From Micromonospora foliorum (GTDB lineage Bacteria; Actinomycetota; Actinomycetes; Mycobacteriales; Micromonosporaceae), in assembly GCF_022229015.1 (NCBI RefSeq), contig NZ_JAKKFF010000446.1, positions 42,822-106,821 of the forward strand: 64,000 nt of DNA. The letters are read 5' to 3'. A model generated the notes under the pieces. That model had not been told where the DNA came from. It ran no database searches and worked only from the letters and a program-made list of their open reading frames with translations. Below, in pieces: positions 58,323-64,000 of this stretch (position 1 is its first letter; every line of letters starts with the position of its first letter). Position numbers and translations under genes: made by a program.

Positions 58323-59453
58323 TCATCGCGGGCCGTCCAGCGGGAAGGTGGCCCGTACGGTGAACCCGTGGTCGTCGTGCGCGGCGGTCCGCAGCGTGCC
58401 GCCCAGGGCGCTGACCCGCTCCCGCATGCCGCGCAGGCCCACGCCGGGGGTCAGGGGCTCAGCCGGCGACGCCTGTCCGTCGTCGGTGACCGCGACGGTC
58501 AGCTCCGCCGGGGCGTACCGCACCTGGACGTGTGCGGTCGCGGGGCCGGCGTGGCGGGCCACGTTGGTGAGCGCTTCCTGGATGACCCGGTACCCGGCCT
58601 GGTCGACCTCGTCGGGCAGGTCCCAGCGCTGACCGGTGACGGTCACCTGCACCGGTACGCCGACCGCCCGGGTCCGCTCGGCCAGCTCGTCCACCCGGGC
58701 CAGCCCGACCCGATCGACGTCGGTGGGCGCGCGTAGGACGTCGAGGGTGGTGCGGAGTTCCCGCATCGCGGCGCCGCTGGCCTCCTGGATCGCCAACAGC
58801 GTGGCCGACGGCTCCTCGCCGTGCTTGCGGGCCAGGTGCACGGCGATCCCCGCCTGCACCTTGATCAGCGAGATGCTGTGGGTCAGGGAGTCGTGCAGGT
58901 CGCGGGCGATGCGCAGGCGTTCCTCCCCGGCGCGCCGCAACGCCATCTCCTCGCGGGTGCGTTCGGCCTCGATCGCCCGCTGCTCGACCTGCTCCAGGTA
59001 CGCCCGGCGCTGCCGCGCGACGAGCCCGGCGACGTTGGCCGCCACGAACCAGCCGAGCAGCAGGGCCGTCCGCTCGGCGACCAGCTGGCCTGGTCGACCG
59101 GCCGGCGCCATCGAGATGTCGCGGGCCAGGAAGCTACCGAGGAAGGCGAGGCTGGCCACGGCGGCGGCCCACCGGTGTCCCTGCCAGGCGCTGACGTAGA
59201 CCGCGCAGAGGACGGGGAACGCGGCGGACACCCCGGGGTGCACCCGGACGTGAACGGCCAGCATGGCGACGGTGACCACGCCCAGCGCCACCACCGGGTG
59301 ACGCCGGCACGCCGCCAGGGCCACCACCGTGGCCAGGACCAGGGCGACGTCGAGCACCTCGACCGGCGCGGCGTCCGGGGTGAGCAGGGCGTTGCCGAGC
59401 AGGAGGACGCCGAGGGCGAGACCGCCGAGGGCGTACGGGAGGTCGCGGCGCAT
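58323..59453 (-). CDS. Sensor histidine kinase (HisKA_3 type)
   Basis: 376 residues. Four to five membrane helices in residues 5-145 without a large outer domain, then a dimerisation helix with the phospho-accepting His187 (RIARDLHDSLTHS) and an HATPase domain with YRVIQEALTNVARHAG (N box) and GVGLRGMRERVSALGG (G box). It passes phosphate to the regulator at 57635. No ribosome binding site: TACAGT lies 6 nt before the ATG, so the mRNA is probably leaderless. Divergent from the AhpD-like operon at 59598. Confidence 0.94.
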   Translation of the reverse strand: MRRDLPYALGGLALGVLLLGNALLTPDAAPVEVLDVALVLATVVALAACRRHPVVALGVVTVAMLAVHVRVHPGVSAAFPVLCAVYVSAWQGHRWAAAVASLAFLGSFLARDISMAPAGRPGQLVAERTALLLGWFVAANVAGLVARQRRAYLEQVEQRAIEAERTREEMALRRAGEERLRIARDLHDSLTHSISLIKVQAGIAVHLARKHGEEPSATLLAIQEASGAAMRELRTTLDVLRAPTDVDRVGLARVDELAERTRAVGVPVQVTVTGQRWDLPDEVDQAGYRVIQEALTNVARHAGPATAHVQVRYAPAELTVAVTDDGQASPAEPLTPGVGLRGMRERVSALGGTLRTAAHDDHGFTVRATFPLDGPR

Positions 59454-59497
59454 GGTCGCACTGTAGAGCGGCCGTCGTCAGTGGAGCATCCCGCGCG

Positions 59498-59520
59498 CGT
59501 GGTACCTGCGGCGTACCACG
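59498..59520. promoter_or_regulatory. Perfect inverted repeat between kinase gene and AhpD-like operon
   Basis: CGTGGTAC-N7-GTACCACG: 8-bp arms, a spacing suited to a dimeric activator or repressor on one DNA face. A weak -10 (TATGAG, 59528-59533) of the rightward operon follows, so the repeat covers its -35 region. The likely binder is the response regulator encoded at 57635. Confidence 0.6.
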
Positions 59521-59597
59521 GACGCGGTATGAGCGGCGGGGCAAGTGTCTGCGGCGGCACGACGCTTTCCCGGCCCGCCGGAACAAGCATCGAGCCC

Positions 59598-60587
59598 ATG
59601 ACATACCGCTTCTTCACCCCCACGCCGACGAGGGCGGCCACCGGCCGCACCGCGGCGGTCTACCAACAGTTGCGCGACGACTTTCTCGGGCCGTTGCCGA
59701 CCTTCCAGGCGCTCTCGGCCGTGCCGGAGGTGCTGGCCGCGACCTGGGCGCTGATGCGGGAGGCGCTGCTCGCCGGGGACGCGCCCCGGGTCGACCGCGA
59801 ACTCGTCGCGGCCGCGGTGTCCCGGGCCAACCGCTGCCAGTTCTGCGTCGACGCCCACGTGCTGCTGCTGCACGCGCTGGGCGAACCGAAGCTGGCCGAG
59901 GCCGTCGCCCGGGGCGAGATGCCCCCCGAGCCGCGGCACGCCCAGCTCGTCGACTGGGCACAGGCGAGCCGCAGCCCCAGAGCCGCCGACTGGACCAGCC
60001 CGCACCGTCCGGAGATCACCGGCACCCTGCTCGCCTTCCACTTCATCAACCGGGTCGTCTCGGCGTTGCTCGACCCCGATCTGCTCCCCGGTGGCCTGCA
60101 ACGCTCCCCACTGGTGCGCTCGGTCGGGGGGCGGCTCTACACCAGGGCGGCCCGGGAGCCGAAGGAGCCCGGCCGGAGCCTCCCGCTCCTCGACGCCGAC
60201 GCGACGGCGGCACCGGCCTGGGCGGGGGACAGCCCGGTGGGCGTCGCCTACGCGTCGTTGGTGGACGCCGCCAACCGGGGTGGGGACCTGCTGGGCGACG
60301 TGGCGCGCCAGACCGTCACGGCCACCGTGCGCTGGGAGGACGGGCGGTTCCCGGCCCGGCCCGCGGACTGGGCCGTCGACCTGGTCCGGGACGTACCGGG
60401 CAGGGACCGCATCGGGACCCGGATCGCGTTGCTGGCGGCGTTCGCGCCCAGCGCGATCAGCCCGGGCGACGTCGCTCTCTGGCGGCTCTCCCACCCCGCC
60501 GACGCCGACCTCGTGCGGCTGGTCGCGTACGGGGCGATCACGGCCACCGATCATGTCGCCCGGGCCCTCGCCTCGGCGCACCTCTAG
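59598..60587 (+). CDS. AhpD/carboxymuconolactone decarboxylase-fold protein
   Basis: 329 residues. The AhpD core motif is NRCQFCVDAHVLLLHALGE with the CxxC pair and the following His, at about 78-97, as in peroxidase-type CMD proteins that reduce peroxides through these cysteines. The second half (about 150-329) is longer than usual for the family and has another region of CMD-like pattern without cysteines (GVAYASLVDAANRGGDLLGD). The start is ATG at 59598 without a clear ribosome binding site. First gene of an operon with two small membrane proteins, divergent from the two-component system. Confidence 0.82.
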   Translation: MTYRFFTPTPTRAATGRTAAVYQQLRDDFLGPLPTFQALSAVPEVLAATWALMREALLAGDAPRVDRELVAAAVSRANRCQFCVDAHVLLLHALGEPKLAEAVARGEMPPEPRHAQLVDWAQASRSPRAADWTSPHRPEITGTLLAFHFINRVVSALLDPDLLPGGLQRSPLVRSVGGRLYTRAAREPKEPGRSLPLLDADATAAPAWAGDSPVGVAYASLVDAANRGGDLLGDVARQTVTATVRWEDGRFPARPADWAVDLVRDVPGRDRIGTRIALLAAFAPSAISPGDVALWRLSHPADADLVRLVAYGAITATDHVARALASAHL

Positions 60588-60597
60588 GAGGTAACCC

Positions 60598-61050
60598 ATG
60601 CGCAAGGCATTCGTCATCATCAGCGCGGTGTTGCTCGTCGCGTTCGCCCTGCAGTTCGTCTTCGCCGCCGTGGGCGGGTTCACGAGGCCCGCCGGCGACG
60701 ACGCGTACGCGCTGCACAGCGTCAACGGCATGGCGGTCATCCCGGTGCTCACCCTGCTCACCGCCCTGTTCGCCGCGCTGGCGAAGGCGCCGGGGAAGCT
60801 CATCGGGCTGGCGGTCCTGCCGATCGGCCTCGTCGTCCTCCAGCCGCTGATCGCCATGCTCGCCGAGGCGTTCACCGACGCGTCGGGTGTCAGCACCCCG
60901 CTCGGCCTGACCATCGGTGGGTTGCACGCGCTCAACGGAATCATCGCGGTGCACGTCGTGGTCGGCGTACACCGGGCGGCGCGGCAGCTTGCCGTCCCGG
61001 TGCCGGCCGGCGCGGCTCGGGTGGTCACCCGGGAAGGAGAGCCGGCATGA
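60598..61050 (+). CDS. Small membrane protein (DUF6220-like)
   Basis: 150 residues with four hydrophobic helices: residues 4-27, 45-63, 70-88 and 104-124. The pattern LHSVNGMAVIPVLTLL and LHALNGIIAVHVVVG (repeated H-x-x-N-G) is typical of DUF6220-type proteins and similar haem-protein-like bundles; the His residues could hold a cofactor but that is a guess. AGGAGG lies 7 nt before the ATG. In an operon with the AhpD-like gene (10 nt) and overlapping the next gene. Confidence 0.82.
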   Translation: MRKAFVIISAVLLVAFALQFVFAAVGGFTRPAGDDAYALHSVNGMAVIPVLTLLTALFAALAKAPGKLIGLAVLPIGLVVLQPLIAMLAEAFTDASGVSTPLGLTIGGLHALNGIIAVHVVVGVHRAARQLAVPVPAGAARVVTREGEPA

Positions 61051-61292
61051 CCACCGGGTCACTGCTTGCGGCCGACCTCGTGATCGCGGTCCTCGCGGCC
61101 GCCGCCTGGTTGGGTGGTGGCGCCGCGGCCGCCGCCCGGCTCGCCACGCAGTCCCCCGCCGCGCCAGCCGAACGCGACGACACCGACCGGGTGACCGCAC
61201 GACTGCGGGCCGAACTCGGGCCGGAACGCTTCGACGCGCTGCTCGCCGAGGGCGCGCAGCTGAGCCCGGGCGAGGCCCGGGCCCAGCTCTGA
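61047..61292 (+). CDS. Small membrane-anchored protein
   Basis: 81 residues. One N-terminal helix (LLAADLVIAVLAAAAWLGGG) and a charged cytoplasmic tail with RVTARLRAELGPERFDALLA and a final LSPGEARAQL. The ATG overlaps the preceding stop (ATGA), so it is translated with the DUF6220-like protein. No family recognised. Converges with the reductase gene after 7 nt. Confidence 0.75.
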   Translation: MTTGSLLAADLVIAVLAAAAWLGGGAAAAARLATQSPAAPAERDDTDRVTARLRAELGPERFDALLAEGAQLSPGEARAQL

Positions 61293-61299
61293 CCGGTGC

Positions 61300-61854
61300 T
61301 CAGGGGGTCACCTTCGGCTGGTACGAGGCGATGATCACGCCGCTCTTGTGCACCCGGGTGTCGACCAGGTCGAACGACGCCTTGACGTCGGTCAGCGGCG
61401 CGGTGAGGCTGGGGCCGCCCTCCAGCACCGGGTGGATCCAGAACCGGACCTCGTCCACCAGGCCCGCCCGGATCAGCTGGGCGGTGACCGAACCGAAGCC
61501 GTACTGGATGATGTTCTTGCCCTCCTGGGCCTTGAGCGCGGTGACCGCCTCGACCAGATCGCCCTGGAGCACCTCCGTGTTGTTCCAGGTGGGGTTGGTC
61601 AGGGTGGTCGAGGCGACGTACTTCTTGACGTTGTTGAAGTACGCGGCGCCGGTGGTCGGGTCGCTCTCGTCCATGTTCGGCCAGGCGGCGGACATGCCGT
61701 CGTAGGTGGCCCGGCCCATCAGCATCGCGTCGGCCTCCTCGGTCTGCGCCCCGGCGAAGCCGGCGGCCTCCTCGTCGAAGTACGGAGCGGTCCACATCGG
61801 GTTGTCGATGACGCCGTCGAGGGTGATGTAGGTCGAGTTGACGAGCTTGCGCAT
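61300..61854 (-). CDS. Dihydrofolate reductase family protein (RibD C-terminal type)
   Basis: 184 residues. Begins MRKLVNSTYITLDGVID and continues DAMLMGRATYDGMSAAWP, then IIQYGFGSVTAQLIRAGLVDE and a final VIIASYQP. This is the YyaP/YwjB-like group with the RibD C-terminal fold, which probably binds NADPH; the substrate is unknown. The ATG at 61854 follows AGGAG by 7 nt; the upstream frame is not supported. Single gene. Confidence 0.88.
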   Translation of the reverse strand: MRKLVNSTYITLDGVIDNPMWTAPYFDEEAAGFAGAQTEEADAMLMGRATYDGMSAAWPNMDESDPTTGAAYFNNVKKYVASTTLTNPTWNNTEVLQGDLVEAVTALKAQEGKNIIQYGFGSVTAQLIRAGLVDEVRFWIHPVLEGGPSLTAPLTDVKASFDLVDTRVHKSGVIIASYQPKVTP

Positions 61855-61927
61855 CGGGATCTCCTGGGTGTCTGTCGTGCTCTCCGGTGACACCCAGAAC
61901 TCTGCCGGCACCCGCTTACGATTCGCT

Positions 61928-62494
61928 TCAGATGCCCTTACCCAGGCCGTCGGCCGGGCCCGGGGCCTGGTCGGTCAACGGGATCGGCAACGCCTGCGGG
62001 GTCACCGTGCCGGCGCCGGTCGAGTGTGCCGGGGCGGGGCGGTCACCGACGCGGCTGTGCAGACGCCCGCGCCCGGCCGGCCCGGCCCGCCGGGTCACCT
62101 CGACGGTCACCATCCGCACCGGCGGTGGCGGCACGGTGAAACGCCCGACACCCCACCGCACCCAGATCGGGATCCGGCCGGCGTCCGCCTCCGCGCGCAA
62201 CTTCTGCACCGTACGGGCCCGGTCGGTGTGGTCGACCTCCACCACCACGGGCGGGCCGTCGGGACGGGCGCACGCCACGTCGAGCACGGAGTGCCGCTCC
62301 TGGAGTGGCGGTGGCAACGGCAGCACGCTGGGCGCGCGCCGGTAGACCCGCCAGCCCTGGGCCTCGGCCCACCGCACCACCGCGTCGATCACCCGCGCGG
62401 TGACCTCGTCGGTGTCCAGGTCGACGAATGTCACCTCGGCCAGCCAGCGACCCAGGTCCGCGGCCAACCGCTCGCCCTGCGCCGCGACCTCCAC
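61928..62494 (-). CDS. Hypothetical protein with a nuclease-like core
   Basis: 188 residues. The centre reads ERHSVLDVACARPDG and PPVVVEVDHTDRARTVQKL; the D and E-x-D spacing followed by a helix with Lys resembles a PD-(D/E)XK nuclease core, a suggestion only. The C-terminal 40 residues are Pro/Gly-rich. GTG at 62494 lies exactly 6 nt after TATCCT without a ribosome binding site: probably leaderless. The frame also runs antisense through the next gene upstream but without a signal. The S9 peptidase gene ends 17 nt away on the same strand. Confidence 0.7.
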   Translation of the reverse strand: MEVAAQGERLAADLGRWLAEVTFVDLDTDEVTARVIDAVVRWAEAQGWRVYRRAPSVLPLPPPLQERHSVLDVACARPDGPPVVVEVDHTDRARTVQKLRAEADAGRIPIWVRWGVGRFTVPPPPVRMVTVEVTRRAGPAGRGRLHSRVGDRPAPAHSTGAGTVTPQALPIPLTDQAPGPADGLGKGI

Positions 62495-62511
62495 CGCCGC
62501 AGGATAACGCC

Positions 62512-64000
62512 TCAGCCGACGACGGTCGCGGTCGCGGCGAGGTGCCGGGTCAACCAGTCGGTGGTGGCCGTCCGGGCCGCCTCGGCGTTGGCCCGTGCCA
62601 GGAAGTCGTGCCCCTCCCCGGCGAGCACCAGGTGACCGTGCGGCATACCCCGGGCGGCGAGGGCCTGGGCTACCTGCACGGACTCGCCCGCCGGCACGTT
62701 TGTGTCGTTGGCGCCGTGGATCAGCAGCACCGGCACGTCCAGCCGGTCGATATGGGTCAGCGGGGAGAGGTCGCGCAGCAGGTCGGCGTCGCGCTGCGGG
62801 TCGCCGTACTTGCTGACGGCGGCGGCGGCGATCCACGGCTCGGTGCCGGCGAAGAAGGTCCGGAAGTCGGAGATGCCGCACTCGGCGACGCCGGCGGCGA
62901 ACAGTCCCGGGAAGTTCACCAGCACCGCGAGGACCAGGTAACCGCCGTAGGAGCGGCCCAGACAGCCGAGCTGACCGGGCCGGGCGATGCCGGCGTCGAC
63001 GAGGTGGTCGGCGCAGGCCGCCACGTCGGCGATCGCGCCGTACCGACCGGCGAGGTTGTCGGCGGCGACGAACGAGCGGCCGAACCCGGAAGAACCCCGG
63101 ACGTTGGGCGCGAAGACCGCGACGCCCTGCGCCACGAGGGCCTGGAACAGTGGGTTGTAGCCGGGACGCTCCTGCGCCTCCGGGCCACCGTGCAGGCTGA
63201 TCGCGGTGGGCCAGGGGCCCGGCCCGGCCGGGCGGTAGAGCCAGCCGGACAGCGGCAGCCCGTCGCGGGCGCGCAGGTCGACAAGTTGCGGCGCGACACC
63301 CGCATCGTCCGCACGCGGGGCGCCGGTGTCCGGCCGCAGCGGGCGCGGCGCCCCGGTCGACGGGTCGACAAGCCACACCTCCCGAGGCTGCACCGGCCCC
63401 TGGGCGGTGAGGCAGAGCAGGCCGCCGTCGGCGGCGAAGACGGCGTCGCCGAGCACCTCGCCGGGGGCGGTGACGGTCCGCTGCACACCGGTGGTGAAGT
63501 CGATCAGGCTCAGCTCGCTGCGCCCGCCGTAGGTGTTCCACAGCAGCGCGCCGCGGTGCCCGTCCGCGCTGGGCGTGACGTGTTCCAGCTCGGCGTCCGG
63601 TCGCCCGGCGAGCCGGGTCGGGGTTTGCTGCGGTCGGGTCAGGTCGACCCGCACCAGCGCGGCGAGTTCGGAGTACGCGTCGGTGCGGGCCAGCACGCTC
63701 GTGCCGTCCGGGCCGAACCAACCCTGGTCGGTGCTGCCCCGCCCGGTGTCCGGGAACAGTCGCCGCCGCTCGCCGGTCGCCACGTCGAGCAGCTCCAGCC
63801 ACCGGGCGTTGCGCGGGCCGCGACGCAGCAGCGCCACCCCGGCGTCGGGGGTCACGTCCAGGAGGGTGAGCAGGTCACCCTGGGCGAGCACCCGCCGGTG
63901 CCCGGTGGCCGCGTCGACCAGGAGGGCCTGCCCGTGCTCGTCGGTCTCGGTGACCGCCATCGACGCGCCGTCGGGCAGCCAGCCGGCCAGCGCGGCGCTG
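62512..64000 (-). CDS. S9 family prolyl oligopeptidase-like peptidase, 5' end beyond the window
   Basis: At least 496 residues; the frame continues past the window edge (LAGWLPDGAS precedes the first internal ATG at 63960, so that ATG is not the start). An N-terminal propeller with WD-like repeats leads to an alpha/beta-hydrolase domain with HGGPEAQERPG (oxyanion), the nucleophile GRSYGGY, the Asp in GANDTNVPAGE and the His in AGEGHDFLAR. It hydrolyses short peptides or acyl-peptides in the cytoplasm. No signal peptide can be judged because the start is missing. Confidence 0.9.
   Translation of the reverse strand, partial: SAALAGWLPDGASMAVTETDEHGQALLVDAATGHRRVLAQGDLLTLLDVTPDAGVALLRRGPRNARWLELLDVATGERRRLFPDTGRGSTDQGWFGPDGTSVLARTDAYSELAALVRVDLTRPQQTPTRLAGRPDAELEHVTPSADGHRGALLWNTYGGRSELSLIDFTTGVQRTVTAPGEVLGDAVFAADGGLLCLTAQGPVQPREVWLVDPSTGAPRPLRPDTGAPRADDAGVAPQLVDLRARDGLPLSGWLYRPAGPGPWPTAISLHGGPEAQERPGYNPLFQALVAQGVAVFAPNVRGSSGFGRSFVAADNLAGRYGAIADVAACADHLVDAGIARPGQLGCLGRSYGGYLVLAVLVNFPGLFAAGVAECGISDFRTFFAGTEPWIAAAAVSKYGDPQRDADLLRDLSPLTHIDRLDVPVLLIHGANDTNVPAGESVQVAQALAARGMPHGHLVLAGEGHDFLARANAEAARTATTDWLTRHLAATATVVG

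Noticed and set aside
1..64000. CRISPR arrays, tRNA and rRNA genes, insertion sequences, prophage or integrase genes
   Set aside because: None seen: no regularly spaced direct repeats, no T-loop consensus outside genes, no transposase or integrase motifs.

Overview
The window looks like chromosomal DNA of a high-GC actinomycete, most likely Micromonosporaceae (for example Micromonospora). This is inferred from the very GC-rich third codon positions, GTG starts and GTGA/ATGA overlaps, the many start codons lying 6 nt after a TANNNT hexamer (leaderless mRNAs), and the gene families: HelR-like helicase, SigE-family ECF factor, DUF397/DUF5753 remnant, LacI-controlled sugar importers and Tat-exported glycosidases. 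I saw no rRNA, tRNA, CRISPR array, insertion sequence or replication origin.

Left third (1-15200): a cut-off hypothetical gene, a cold-shock gene with a terminator-like leader, a secreted SH3-like protein, a cupin, a secreted PQQ-type sugar dehydrogenase behind a CebR-like operator, an LtrA membrane protein, a TetR module with three repeated operators controlling a membrane protein and a flavin disulfide reductase, an alpha/beta hydrolase of the haloacetate dehalogenase type, a HelR-like helicase and a GH15 trehalase/glucoamylase-type enzyme. A reading frame broken by one amber codon lies at 1618-1938.

Sugar region 1 (15352-22024): a LacI repressor divergent from a binding protein, two permeases and a GH3 glycosidase, with the order of the Streptomyces bxl xylobiose operon.

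Middle (22107-41404): a coupled XRE / ImmA-IrrE peptidase / multi-TM protein / MpaB-like oxygenase operon (26424-23225, minus). Divergent from it are a candidate structured RNA (26526-26792) and a membrane M48 protease operon. Then come an SMP-30 lactonase, a PatB-type lyase, an ECF sigma factor coupled to a membrane propeller protein, TetR and XRE regulators, a second alpha/beta hydrolase and a DUF3800 protein.

Sugar region 2 (41757-55570): a Tat-exported GH95 alpha-fucosidase, a secreted multidomain GH67 alpha-glucuronidase, a LacI regulator, an ABC importer of the polyamine/iron/thiamine type and a gluconokinase. GH67, the ABC operon and the kinase each carry the same GGCAA-N4-TTG operator whose TTGCC half doubles as a -35 box, so I infer one LacI regulon linking uronic/aldonic acid release, uptake and phosphorylation.

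Right end (55571-64000): a lower-GC patch with a small membrane protein, DUF397 and a DUF5753 remnant with an amber codon; then a two-component system divergent from an AhpD-like operon across a perfect inverted repeat, a DHFR-fold reductase, a nuclease-fold-like protein and a truncated S9 peptidase.
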